Of a stretch of DNA of 64,000 nucleotides, positions 1-8,653 are shown one piece after another. This DNA comes from Planctomycetota bacterium. Its GTDB lineage: Bacteria > Planctomycetota > UBA8742 > UBA2392. Below the pieces are notes generated by a model. It was not told where the DNA came from. It did no database searches and saw only the letters and a list, made by a program, of their open reading frames with translations. The translations under genes were made by a program, and so were the position numbers. The stretch spans positions 2,170,001 through 2,234,000 of the forward strand of contig JADKGX010000001.1 in NCBI GenBank assembly GCA_016722065.1, read 5' to 3'. Within the stretch, counting starts at the first letter, position 1. Each line of letters opens with the position of its first letter.

Positions 1-17
1 GCTTGAGGATCACCCCC

Positions 18-1328
18 ATGAAGACACCAGTCCTGATCGCGCTGGCCCTGATGCTCGCCGGGCCCCTTTGCGCCAAGGAAGAACTGGTCACGCTGCCCAA
101 GCGCGATTCCGTGCAACTGACGATCTACAACAGTGAAGACCTGACTCTGGTGCGCGAACGCCGCACACTAAGCTTCAAGCAGGGCGACAACCGCCTGCAG
201 TTTTCCTGGGCGCAAACACTGATTGACCCCACCAGCGTGGAATTGCAGCCCGTAGGCGATGCAGCCAAGGCCGCAATCGACATTGCCGACACCAGCTACC
301 CGGCCGAAAGCAGCGAAATGCTGATATGGACGGTCGGTTGCAAAACGGCCGGCAGTTACACCGTTGAAATCAGCTATTTCACCAGTGGCATCAGCTGGAA
401 CGCGGAATACACGGGCATTGTCAACGCCGATGAATCCATGGCCGACCTTACGGCCTACGTCACGATCAACAATTGGTCCGGCGAAGAATACGAAAACGCC
501 CAGATACGCCTTGTGGTCGGCGTCATTCACCTGGTGGAAAAGATCGTGTACCTGGCGACCCCGCGTTATCCGTCGCCGCCACCAGCGCCGGCGCCAGCTG
601 CACCAAGCAAGGAAGAAGAGGAAGACCTGCGCGCCATGGACGACGCCAATGAGGATCCAAGCGACAACGGCATGATTCGCCCCAAAGAAATCCAGAAAGC
701 CGGCTTGAGCGAGTACTTCATCTTCACCGTCGGCGGCACGGAAACCGTGCAGAACCAGTGGTCCAAGCGCCTGCGCAGCTTTGCCGTTCCCGCAGTACCA
801 CTCAAGACCGTCTACATGCTGAAGGAAAAAGAGTTCGGCTATGGCTTCAACAAAGTGCTGCAGTTCAAGAACGATGAAGAACACAAGCTGGGCAAGGAAC
901 CTTTGCCCGACGGAGTGCTGCGCCTTTACAAAGACCAGGGCAACGGACGCCTGGGGTTCATGGGGGAACTTGCCAGCAAGTACATTCCCAAGAACGAAGA
1001 AGTGAAAGTGAACGTAGGGCCTGACGCTGAATGCACGCTGGCGGAAAAGCGCCTAAGCCTGAAGAAGAAGGACCTGACTTTTCAACAGGGCTGGCTGATC
1101 GGCTGGACCACCGTGGAAGAGTTCGAACTGGAAGTGAAGAACTTCCGGGGCCGCGCCGTGGAAGTGGAGATTCACCGCGTGGTTGGCGGCGATTTCGACT
1201 TTGAAAGCTCAGACACATTCGAGACCGAAGACGCCCGCACGCGCAAGGTCACCTTCAGTCTGGCTGCCGGGACTGCCCGCAAAATCAAGTTTCGCGTAAC
1301 CACGCGCCAGGGCAGCAACATCAAGTAG
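18..1328 (+). CDS. secreted DUF4139-family protein
   Basis: 436 aa. The ATG at 18 is preferred over the TTG at 3 because GAGG lies just upstream and a clean signal peptide follows (MKTPVLIALALMLAG, cleavage near the CAK). The opening SVQLTIYNSEDLTLVRERR, followed by a segment ending in IDPTSVEL, is typical of DUF4139 proteins related to the mucoidy inhibitor MuiA family. A Pro/Ala-rich and then acidic linker sits near residues 190-215, and beta-rich sequence follows to the end. It is probably exported to the periplasm or envelope. The family has no settled biochemical role, so function is unknown. It ends with TAG, 45 bp before the convergent methyltransferase. Confidence 0.75.
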   Translation: MKTPVLIALALMLAGPLCAKEELVTLPKRDSVQLTIYNSEDLTLVRERRTLSFKQGDNRLQFSWAQTLIDPTSVELQPVGDAAKAAIDIADTSYPAESSEMLIWTVGCKTAGSYTVEISYFTSGISWNAEYTGIVNADESMADLTAYVTINNWSGEEYENAQIRLVVGVIHLVEKIVYLATPRYPSPPPAPAPAAPSKEEEEDLRAMDDANEDPSDNGMIRPKEIQKAGLSEYFIFTVGGTETVQNQWSKRLRSFAVPAVPLKTVYMLKEKEFGYGFNKVLQFKNDEEHKLGKEPLPDGVLRLYKDQGNGRLGFMGELASKYIPKNEEVKVNVGPDAECTLAEKRLSLKKKDLTFQQGWLIGWTTVEEFELEVKNFRGRAVEVEIHRVVGGDFDFESSDTFETEDARTRKVTFSLAAGTARKIKFRVTTRQGSNIK

Positions 1329-1373
1329 TCGCCATGGCCGTGATGCAGCGCGCCCCAAGGTGCAAAGCGCTTG

Positions 1374-2765
1374 TCAGCTTGCACTGGCTGCGGCGTAGGC
1401 CGACTCCACAAGCCTCTCCAGTTGTTCGCTGGACCCAGGACGGGCGGTTTGGCAGTCCCGCGCTGCCGCAGCGATGGCGTCGTACAACGGCCCGATTTCG
1501 CGGCCAGGAACCGGCAAGGCGCGCAGGTGGCCGACCTTGAGCTGCGGAAACGAACGCTGCCGCGCGTCGCGATGCAATGCGCGATGAATGCGGGCCATCA
1601 ACGCGCTGTTCAAGACGCCAAGCAGATAGTCGTCGTCGTGGCCGGGTGCACCAAGGCAGGCAAGAACGCTGTTACGAAATGCTGCTACGGGTTCATGCCG
1701 GGCGGCAATCGGGCGTTCAGCCGTCTGGCGAAGCAGAATTCTGGCTCGCTGAAAAACCCCCGGGTCAGGAATCCGGCCATACATCCCAGGCGGCAGCGCG
1801 CCGGTGTTGAGCCACAGGGCAGCAGGCGCCAGAGAAAACGCGGCTATGTCGCGCCCCTGTCGCACCGGCAACAGTCCCTGCTTGCACGTGGCTGAAAACA
1901 TGAATGCGGCTGCGTTGCCGCTGTGAATGCCGATGTCGCCAAAGGCAGAAGTTGGCAGCGGCGCAATCCGGCCCGCCCATCGCAGCACCTGGTGATCTTG
2001 CTCCGTGGACCATTGCGCCCTGGCTGCCGGCCCTGTTGCCGGTGCAAAGACAAACATGCCAGCCGGTTCGGTTACACCTGCAAAGGCCGCTTCGCCAAGA
2101 TCGGTCAGGGTTTCCAGACGGTGCCGCGCCTCCAGCATCTGGCGCGCGACTGCGTAGGCCGGCAGGTCGGCCATTTGAAGCGGCAGCAGCAGTCCGATAC
2201 GGCCGGTGGGCTGTACCAGTGCTGCTATCTGCTGGCAGAAGGCGGCGTGCAGCGCGGGCCAGCCACGAAAGGCCGCAAATTGTTCGGCAAGAAATGCGCG
2301 ACTCTCGCGCCCCAGCTTGACAGCGTGGCGACCGGAAAAGCTCACCCAGGGCGGGTTGGCAAGCACAACGTCCCAGCAGGGTTGGGCTGACAATTGCAGA
2401 CTGTCGCGCCGTGATATGGCTTGGGCGGCTTGTCTCCCAAGGGCCAGCGACACTGCTTGCTGGCAGGCCGCAACGCAGGCCGGGTCGCTGTCATAACCGG
2501 CAATGCCGCCTTGGGCCCAGCATGCCAGCCACTGCGGCCGGTGCTCAAAGGCCCACTCGATGGCACCAAGCAGCAAGGCCCCGCAGCCACAGGCCGGGTC
2601 CAGCAGTTGCGGTGCTTCCTGCAACGGCTGCAACGTGGTGTGGGCCAACTGCAGGGCCAGGGCACGGGGCGTAAACACCTGGCCTGGGCCAGTGGCCATG
2701 GCTGCTGCGGCCTGGTCGTGGGCTTTCCAGGCGGCTGTTAGTTGCTGGTTGTCCAGTGCGGTCAT
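1374..2765 (-). CDS. orphan N6-adenine DNA methyltransferase (Eco57I/TaqI-like)
   Basis: 463 aa. It shows the gamma-class order of motifs: GQVFTPRALA near residue 28, the AdoMet motif DPACGCG at 56-62, and the catalytic NPPW at 137-140 after a hydrophobic strand (DVVLA). The C-terminal half contains a TaqI-like target-recognition segment (SFPQLKVGHLRALPVP). This architecture methylates adenine N6 in DNA. No nuclease domain is visible and no restriction gene is adjacent, so it is an orphan methyltransferase or a type IIG relic. Its ATG overlaps by 4 bp the TGA of the secreted gene upstream (2762-3625), so the two are probably cotranscribed. The recognition sequence cannot be read from the gene. 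Confidence 0.85.
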   Translation of the reverse strand: MTALDNQQLTAAWKAHDQAAAAMATGPGQVFTPRALALQLAHTTLQPLQEAPQLLDPACGCGALLLGAIEWAFEHRPQWLACWAQGGIAGYDSDPACVAACQQAVSLALGRQAAQAISRRDSLQLSAQPCWDVVLANPPWVSFSGRHAVKLGRESRAFLAEQFAAFRGWPALHAAFCQQIAALVQPTGRIGLLLPLQMADLPAYAVARQMLEARHRLETLTDLGEAAFAGVTEPAGMFVFAPATGPAARAQWSTEQDHQVLRWAGRIAPLPTSAFGDIGIHSGNAAAFMFSATCKQGLLPVRQGRDIAAFSLAPAALWLNTGALPPGMYGRIPDPGVFQRARILLRQTAERPIAARHEPVAAFRNSVLACLGAPGHDDDYLLGVLNSALMARIHRALHRDARQRSFPQLKVGHLRALPVPGREIGPLYDAIAAAARDCQTARPGSSEQLERLVESAYAAASAS

Positions 2766-3625
2766 TTGGGCTGGCCGAAAAGTACCTTGCCGGCGTCGTC
2801 CAGGATTTCGACTCGGGCCTTGTTGTCGGCGTTGATGGCCAGTGCCCCGCGCGATTTGCCTGCGCTGTCGCTGACACTGATGCCGCTGTCACCCCTGGAC
2901 TCGCTGAACATCAGCGTGCGCACGACACCCTTGGCATCCATCAGGCCAAGACCAGCCCAAGTGTCGGCTGTAACACCGGCCAGCAGGCGTGGATTGCCCT
3001 TGCTGTCGCGCAGCATCAGGGCAGGCGAGTTGTCTTCCTTCAGAACCAGCTTCATGCGCTCAACGCCTTTGTCATCAAGCATCAGGATGTTTGGGCGTCC
3101 GTCGCTGTTGCCCAGCGCCAAGTTGGTATCACCCTTTGGGCCATTGAGAATCAGCGCTGCATCGCGCTCGTTTTGCACCGTCAGCAGGCCGGCCAGTTTG
3201 CCGGATGCATAGTGCAGGCTGAGTGCCGGCGCGCCTGTTGCGCCCGTGCCCAGTGCAACGCGCGAGTTTCCCGCGCCATCGGAAAAACCCAAACCGGAGA
3301 AGCCCTTGCCCGTGCTGCCCAGCAACATGCGTGCGTTGCGTTTGGCGTCTGCAAAAGTCAGGGCGGTTGATCCATCTTTGCGGATTCGCAGGGTTGCCGT
3401 GGTCTTTTCGTCGTCGCCCAGCATGTTCAGTTCTGTCAAACCGTCGTCGCATGCCAGGCTGGCGCGCACACGCCCTTGTTCGTCCACCAGCTCGAACTTC
3501 TGGGCACGCACTAGAACCGGAATTTTCGGTTCGTCCTGCGCCCGAGCAGGTGTTTGTAGAAGACTGGAACACAGGCCGCCGGCAAGTGCAGCGACGCAAA
3601 GCAGAAGGAATTGGCAAGTGCGCAT
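2762..3625 (-). CDS. secreted beta-repeat protein, function unknown
   Basis: 287 aa from the ATG at 3625, which follows AAGGAG at good spacing. A longer frame to 3688 lacks such a site. A signal peptide (MRTCQFLLLCVAALAGG) ends near ARAQDE. The mature part is a string of loosely repeated units of about 24 residues built on the pattern L-x-D-x-x-G-x-x-R-x-x-L alternating with small-residue turns (for example LMLDDKGVERMKL, LMLRDSKGNPRLL, LGLMDAKGVVRTL). This looks like a beta-roll or stacked beta-hairpin. I do not recognise the family. It overlaps the downstream methyltransferase by 4 bp and lies just after the unknown secreted gene at 3675. Confidence 0.65.
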   Translation of the reverse strand: MRTCQFLLLCVAALAGGLCSSLLQTPARAQDEPKIPVLVRAQKFELVDEQGRVRASLACDDGLTELNMLGDDEKTTATLRIRKDGSTALTFADAKRNARMLLGSTGKGFSGLGFSDGAGNSRVALGTGATGAPALSLHYASGKLAGLLTVQNERDAALILNGPKGDTNLALGNSDGRPNILMLDDKGVERMKLVLKEDNSPALMLRDSKGNPRLLAGVTADTWAGLGLMDAKGVVRTLMFSESRGDSGISVSDSAGKSRGALAINADNKARVEILDDAGKVLFGQPK

Positions 3626-3674
3626 GGTGGCTCCTTGCCACCAGACTAGCGCGAAAAAGCGCAGCGGGCACGGT

Positions 3675-5063
3675 CTATGGCGCCTCAATCAAGCGCGAAG
3701 TACGGCGCAGCAGTGTCGGGGTCAATGTCACGCCGTTGTCGATATCCAAGGCCAGCAGCGCGCCGCCGGCCAGCGCGCGCAGGTTGACCAGGTCAAGTTC
3801 AACCGGCGCGATGGTTTGCCCCTGGCCAAAAGCCAATGTCGCAAAGGCAATGTGACCCTCCAGGGAAAAGCGGCCCTCATAGAACTGCAGCACGCTGTCA
3901 CGTCCCGGAGGCGTATCCGGGCCATAGACCGTGGCTGCGCGCGCGGGGCGCGTGATCAGCATGCGCACGCTGCCGTCGGTGTAGCCAACAATGGTCAGTG
4001 TGTCGCGAACGGTGTCGGCGAAGTGATGTCGAATGTCGTCGTCCAGCCCGGATGCGAACTCCGCAAACCCTGCAGTTTCCAGGGCCAACGCATTTTTGGT
4101 GGGTGCCTTGGGTTCGCCAGCGGCATTGGGCAATGGGCCGGTCCACACCCCGGCCACGCGCGGCCCGCCGGTGCGCAGCCAGCGGTCTGACGTGCGTGCC
4201 CGCAGAAGGCAGCTTTGCAGCATGGCGGCGCCTGTCCCGCTTTGGGCATCGGCCTTGATCTGATCCTGTACGACCTTGAACAGTTCGGATTCCGCCACAT
4301 GTTCGGCCAGTGCGGCCCAGATCAATGTTGCGTCACCCCATCGAATCAAGGCGCGCTGGTCGGCCGATAACTCCCCGCGAATGGCTTTCTTGAGTGCCCG
4401 GGCAAAGGCGTCTTCGTTCCAGCCTAGAGCCAGCAGGCTTTCGATCAGTTGCGCACCGTCATAGTGGCCGCCTTTTTGCTCGCGGCTGTCCAGCAGGTTG
4501 AACTCCCAGTGGGCAAATGCAAATAGCTGCTCCGGCCCTTTGCCAGCGGCCTGCCATTGGCGCAACTGCCGGCGCAGGCGCACGCTGTCAATGCGTTCGC
4601 CGTTCATGGCCCGCTGCAATGTCACAAAATTGACGCCGCGCAAGTACAGCCAGGCCACGACATCGGCCAGCTTGTAACCCTGTTGCTTCAGAGTCTTGCC
4701 CAGCGCGGCAGCGATATCGGCCGGTGGCAGCTTGGCAGTAGAGAACAGGGCTTCCATGGCTGCGGCATCGCGGGCGGCACTCAAAGCGCCCTTGCGATCA
4801 AGTGCGGCATCCAGGCGGGATTTCTCGTCGGTCTTGAGGTGCAGCGCACAGAACTGTGCCAGTTCCGTCAGGTCGGCGTCTTCAAACAGGCGCGTGACCA
4901 AAGCATCGGGGGCGATCAGACCGTCTGCGGCCTCGCGCAGTAGTTCTGTTCGGCCTTCGTCAAATCCGGTCGGTACCTTGGGCAGTGCAGGCGGTTTGTC
5001 CTGGGCCCTAGTCAGCGTCAGAATGCAGGCAAGGGCCAGCATGGCAGTAATCACTTTGCGCAT
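3675..5063 (-). CDS. secreted hypothetical protein
   Basis: 462 aa with a signal peptide (MRKVITAMLALACILTLTRAQ). The mature part is mostly helical and Ala/Leu/Asp rich through about residue 270, then becomes beta-like in the last third (TIVGYTDGSVRMLITRPARA and following). No catalytic motif or known domain is apparent. It ends with TAG 50 bp before the start of the next minus-strand gene (3625), so the three minus-strand genes 5063-1374 may form one operon. Function unknown. Confidence 0.6.
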   Translation of the reverse strand: MRKVITAMLALACILTLTRAQDKPPALPKVPTGFDEGRTELLREAADGLIAPDALVTRLFEDADLTELAQFCALHLKTDEKSRLDAALDRKGALSAARDAAAMEALFSTAKLPPADIAAALGKTLKQQGYKLADVVAWLYLRGVNFVTLQRAMNGERIDSVRLRRQLRQWQAAGKGPEQLFAFAHWEFNLLDSREQKGGHYDGAQLIESLLALGWNEDAFARALKKAIRGELSADQRALIRWGDATLIWAALAEHVAESELFKVVQDQIKADAQSGTGAAMLQSCLLRARTSDRWLRTGGPRVAGVWTGPLPNAAGEPKAPTKNALALETAGFAEFASGLDDDIRHHFADTVRDTLTIVGYTDGSVRMLITRPARAATVYGPDTPPGRDSVLQFYEGRFSLEGHIAFATLAFGQGQTIAPVELDLVNLRALAGGALLALDIDNGVTLTPTLLRRTSRLIEAP

Positions 5064-5124
5064 TTGCCCAGTTTAGATCGATGCAGGGCCAAAGCGCAGC
5101 AGCTTGCTGTAAATCAGGCTGGAA

Positions 5125-5697
5125 TCAGCTACGGCCTTGGATGCGGAAGATCTTGCTTTGCAGTGTGTTGCCACCTGCGACCACCTGCAGATCTTGACCG
5201 GAAATGATGGCAATGATGTCGTTTCGGCCCATCAGCGTGCTTGCCACGGCGTCGACAAATCCCGGGCTGAAGCCGACAAACTCCAGCGCGCCCAGGCGGC
5301 GTACTTCGCCCTGACAGCGCAAGGCCAGGTCGCGGGCCTAGCGTTCTGTTGCCTTCATGACGATCACGCGGGCGTCGTAATAGCGAAAAGCGACTTTGTC
5401 GAGCTTCTGCACCCGGCACTGGCCGCATTCGACCCACAGCAGGGGGCGGTAGTCGTCGCTGCGCATCAGCAGGTCAGGCTGATAGCGGTCTTCGTCGTCC
5501 ATGCTGGGTTCGACCAGCAGCTTGCGGTCGAAGTACAGCGCCATGGCCAGAATCTTCAGCACCATGTGGCGCATGCCTTCGTTTTCGCGCAACTCCACGA
5601 CCAGCTTGCGAACCTCAAACAGGTTGCGGTCGTAGTCGTTGACGGAAAGGTCGATGTTCAGGCGGGCCATGAACGCCAAGTTCTGTGCGGGCCACAC
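5125..5697 (-). pseudogene. YaeQ-like gene interrupted by an in-frame TAG
   Basis: The frame from GTG 5697 gives a YaeQ-like N-terminus (NIDLSVNDYDRNLFE, then RHMVLKILAMALYFDR and DEDRYQPDLL, LLWVECGQ). It meets TAG at 5338-5340 after MKATER. The very next codons, in the same frame, continue ARDLALRCQGEVRRLG through to LQSKIFRIQGRS and TGA at 5125, which matches the YaeQ C-terminus. Joined, the product is about 190 residues, close to the roughly 180 usual for the family. YaeQ proteins have a PD-(D/E)XK-like fold; their role is unclear. A single base explains the break, either as a nonsense mutation or a sequence error. TAG is the commonest stop in this window, so recoding is unlikely. Confidence 0.65.
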
Positions 5698-5737
5698 CGG
5701 CGGCAGGCAAGACGCCAGCCAGCGCGACCAAGCACGG

Positions 5738-5775
5738 AAAAAGACAACCGGGGACGGATTGCAGCCCGTCCCCGG
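5738..5775 (-). terminator. Rho-independent terminator after the Pmp3-like gene
   Basis: A perfect 10-bp stem (CCGGGGACGG / CCGTCCCCGG at 5748-5757 and 5766-5775) has an 8-nt loop. On the minus strand it is followed by a T-run (TCTTTTT, forward AAAAA at 5738-5742). It begins 21 bp after the stop of the gene at 5797. Confidence 0.85.
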
Positions 5776-5796
5776 CGTTCAGATCTTTTGGCAGAA

Positions 5797-6120
5797 CTAC
5801 TTCTGGCTGTCGGCGAAGCCGTTCGGAGCAGCAAACGGAACCTTCGGGTCCTTGCCCTTGCCTACAGCGCCGAAGCACTGGAAGGCAAACCACATGCCGG
5901 GCAGGTAGCACAGGATCCAGAAGATCGCCGAGCGGATCATCAGGCGGACCTGGGAAACGAACCAGGGGTTCTTCCAGAGACCCGGCTTCTCAACGAAAAT
6001 CAGGTACAGCGGGCCCCAACCAATGATCTGGAGCATCCACATCGTCTTGGCGTAGTCCTGGATTTCCTTCGGAACTCCCAGGGCTTCCAGTTCGTTGCCA
6101 CCACCAGCGTTCTCTGTCAT
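5797..6120 (-). CDS. small membrane protein, YqaE/Pmp3-like
   Basis: 107 aa. Start ATG 6120 follows AAGGGGATGTACCC, a strong site. A polar N-terminus of about 25 residues is followed by two hydrophobic segments: MLQIIGWGPLYLIFV near residues 29-43 and IRSAIFWILCYLPGMWFAF near 62-80. The second carries YLPGMWFAF, which resembles the conserved Y-[IL]-PG-x-x-x-A signature of the small YqaE/Pmp3 membrane proteins that affect membrane potential and cold or salt tolerance. The loop between the segments is longer than usual, so the assignment is tentative. It has its own terminator and a 338-bp gap upstream, so it is probably monocistronic. Confidence 0.6.
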   Translation of the reverse strand: MTENAGGGNELEALGVPKEIQDYAKTMWMLQIIGWGPLYLIFVEKPGLWKNPWFVSQVRLMIRSAIFWILCYLPGMWFAFQCFGAVGKGKDPKVPFAAPNGFADSQK

Positions 6121-6458
6121 GGGTACATCCCCTTGGTTTCTGTTTTCTTAGTTATGACTGAAATAACCGTTGCTGCCCATAGCGGATGGGCAATATAGGC
6201 CCACCCAAACTCGAATCCAGATGGTTTTTACGATTTTGCTCCCATAGGATTGTTCGGCTACTTGAGTTCACTTTGGACTTTAGTTCTGACCAAAACTGCC
6301 AGGAGCGACTCCGCCCGCCTTGATCAGCGCCAAACCCCTAAGTGGACACCGTACTCGTCACAAGTCCTTTGAGAGCCTACCGCAACAACGGTTCACGAGA
6401 AATCTGTTTAGCCTGCCGCGTGACTGAATGCAACCCCATCTTTGACACAAAGTAAGGT
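6121..6458. other. intergenic region between metK and the Pmp3-like gene
   Basis: 338 bp without a credible ORF. It must hold the promoter of the small membrane gene at 6120. The one clear structure is a perfect 7-bp inverted repeat, TGCCCAT-agcgg-ATGGGCA, at 6174-6192, about 55 bp upstream of that start codon and so a possible operator. No terminator for metK was recognised. Confidence 0.4.
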
Positions 6459-7616
6459 TCAAGCTTTCAATTTTGCCGCCAAGTCCGTGCTCTCCCACGG
6501 GAAATTCGGCCCTTCGTGCCCGAAGTGGCCGTTCTTGGCCGTCTGGCTGTAAATCGGGCGCAGCAAGTTCAAGTGGCTGATGATGGCCTTGGGCTTGAAA
6601 CTGAGGTTCTTGCGCAGCAGCTCAATGATGTGTGCCTCTGATATCTTGTTGGTGCCAAAGGTATTGATGTTGATGCTGACGGGTTCCGCCACGCCGATCG
6701 CATAGGCCAGTTGAATCTCGCAGCGCTTGGCCAGCCCGGCCTTTACGACGTTCTTGGCAACATAGCGGGCCATGTACGCAGCACTTCGGTCAACCTTCGT
6801 GGGATCTTTGCCTGAAAACGCGCCGCCGCCGTGTCGGCCCATGCCGCCGTAGGTGTCGACGATGATCTTGCGCCCGGTGAGACCCGAGTCGCCATGCGGG
6901 CCACCCACCACAAAGCGCCCGGTGGGGTTGACGTGATAGATCGTCTTGCTGTCCAGGTACTGTGCGGGCAGCACGGGCTTGATGATCTCTTCAATCGTCT
7001 GTTCACGAATGCGGCTAAGCTCAACCTCTGGTGCGTGCTGGGTCGACAGCACCACGGTGTGAATGCGCGCAACTTTGTCGTCTTCATACTCCACCGTGAC
7101 CTGCGATTTGCAGTCCGGCCGCAGCCAATCGATCTTCCTGCTGTGGCGCAGCTTGGCCTGCATGGCTGTCAACTTGTGCGACCAGGCAATCGGGGCAGGC
7201 ATCAGTTCGGGGGTTTCGTCACTGGCGTATCCGAACATCATGCCCTGGTCACCGGCACCCTGTTCGTGGTCCTTGCCCTCATCCACACCCATGGCGATGT
7301 CGGGCGACTGGCCGTGCACCGCAACCATCACGCCGCAGGAGTTTCCATCCAGCCCGTAATCGCCGTTGGTATAGCCAATATCGGTGGCGGCCTTGCGCGC
7401 GATATCGCCAATGCGGCCAAGGATCGCCTGGGCCTTGGTTGTGATTTCGCCCATCACGCAGATCAAGCCGGTGGTTGTGGCAGTTTCGCAGGCTACGCGA
7501 GCATGCTTGTCTTCGGCCAGGATGGCGTCCAGCACGGCATCCGAGACCTGGTCGCAAAGTTTGTCCGGGTGGCCTTCGCCGACGGATTCCGAGGTAAAGA
7601 GTTTGTGCTCGCTCAT
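6459..7616 (-). CDS. metK: S-adenosylmethionine synthase
   Basis: 385 aa, the usual length. It makes S-adenosylmethionine from methionine and ATP in the cytoplasm. Family signatures visible: FTSESVGEGHPDKLCDQ (methionine/ATP site) at the N-terminus, the glycine-rich GGGAFSGKDPTKVDRS near residue 263, and GGPHGDSGLTGRKIIVDTYG. ATG 7616 follows an AGGA-containing leader. It lies 71 bp downstream of the purine nucleoside phosphorylase gene, likely in the same transcription unit. This fits the recycling of adenine nucleosides from methyl transfer. Confidence 0.97.
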   Translation of the reverse strand: MSEHKLFTSESVGEGHPDKLCDQVSDAVLDAILAEDKHARVACETATTTGLICVMGEITTKAQAILGRIGDIARKAATDIGYTNGDYGLDGNSCGVMVAVHGQSPDIAMGVDEGKDHEQGAGDQGMMFGYASDETPELMPAPIAWSHKLTAMQAKLRHSRKIDWLRPDCKSQVTVEYEDDKVARIHTVVLSTQHAPEVELSRIREQTIEEIIKPVLPAQYLDSKTIYHVNPTGRFVVGGPHGDSGLTGRKIIVDTYGGMGRHGGGAFSGKDPTKVDRSAAYMARYVAKNVVKAGLAKRCEIQLAYAIGVAEPVSININTFGTNKISEAHIIELLRKNLSFKPKAIISHLNLLRPIYSQTAKNGHFGHEGPNFPWESTDLAAKLKA

Positions 7617-7687
7617 GTTGGCTTCCTGTGAGGCTTGGTCCGAAATGGACTGAAACCTTATAGTAACCGCCCCGTACAGGCATAGCC

Positions 7688-8518
7688 CTAGTTGAAAGGC
7701 TGACCAAGGCCCTTCACAAACTGTTCCAGAACCCGGCCCAGACGCGCGGCGTTGTCGTTTCCCTGGCGCAGTGTCTGGTCGTGGCTGTCGTCACTGGACC
7801 CCGCGCGGTTTGTAATCAAGGACAGCCCGCACACGGACATGCCCAGGGCACGGGCGACAATTACCTCCGGCACGGTGCTCATGCCTACGGCGTCAGCACC
7901 CTGCGCGGCCAGGGCGCGGACCTCAGCGGCGGTTTCAAAACTTGGGCCCAGCACGGCCGCATACACGCCCCGCTGCATGGATTCGCCAGCGCGGCCCGCG
8001 GCTGCAACCAGAGCATCGACCAGCGCGGGGTCATAGGCCCCGGCCATGGGCGCAAAGCGTGCGGCACCGCTGATGCGGGGCAGACCGACCAAAGGATTCA
8101 AGCCCATCAGATTGATGTGATCGGTTATCGCCAGCAGGTTTCCGGCTTCAAGACCTGGCCGAATGCCCCCAGAGGCATTGGTCACTACCAGCAGCGAAGC
8201 CCCAAGCCCCTGCGCCAGGCGCGGCAACAGGCCTAACTCTCGCGCGGTAAATCCTTCGTAGCCGTGATAACGGCCCCGAAACACCAGCGCATTGACCCCC
8301 CACAAGCAGCCCTGAGTCAGCCTGCACACATGGCCCGGCAGGCCGCTGGGCGCGGGCAACCCGGGGATTTCAACGTAATCGATTCTGACCTGCGGTTCGC
8401 AGGCGGCCTCAATGGCCCCAAAGCCGGACCCCAGGATCAACGCAAGTGTTGGCACAGCGGCGCCAAAGCCGCGGTCTCTAAGGAAGGAAAGTTCTGGGCC
8501 AAGGTCAGACACGGGCAC
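7688..8518 (-). CDS. purine nucleoside phosphorylase
   Basis: 276 aa. It cleaves purine (deoxy)nucleosides with phosphate to base and sugar-1-phosphate. Trimeric-PNP signatures are present: LILGSGFG (phosphate site) near residue 28, GRYHGYEG near 82, TNASGG near 113, AVGMSTVPE near 202 and SLITNRAG near 224. GTG 8518 has AAAGG almost touching it. The in-frame GTG two codons later (8512) has better spacing and may be the true start. It is divergent from lepA and upstream of metK in the same direction. Substrate could be guanosine/inosine or methylthio-adenosine; the sequence alone does not decide. Confidence 0.9.
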   Translation of the reverse strand: MPVSDLGPELSFLRDRGFGAAVPTLALILGSGFGAIEAACEPQVRIDYVEIPGLPAPSGLPGHVCRLTQGCLWGVNALVFRGRYHGYEGFTARELGLLPRLAQGLGASLLVVTNASGGIRPGLEAGNLLAITDHINLMGLNPLVGLPRISGAARFAPMAGAYDPALVDALVAAAGRAGESMQRGVYAAVLGPSFETAAEVRALAAQGADAVGMSTVPEVIVARALGMSVCGLSLITNRAGSSDDSHDQTLRQGNDNAARLGRVLEQFVKGLGQPFN

Positions 8519-8653
8519 GCCTTTTCAGTGCCTGCTTCGATAACGCAAACCAGCCGGAACGGAAAACCCAAAATCCAAAATCGTGCCCGCCGCTTCCTCT
8601 GGCGTGGCGACTCGAATCTGCTAACACTTGCGGCCTACAGGAGGTTGCGCCGC

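Noticed and set aside
5125..5697. Amber-codon readthrough or pyrrolysine insertion in the YaeQ-like gene
   Set aside because: TAG ends about half of the genes in the window, so systematic readthrough would extend many unrelated proteins.
5797..6458. Riboswitch or structured leader upstream of the Pmp3-like gene
   Set aside because: Only a 7-bp inverted repeat was found, with no conserved core of a known class.
7617..7687. SAM or SAH riboswitch in front of metK
   Set aside because: The gap to the preceding gene is only 71 bp and no conserved core of a known class could be traced.
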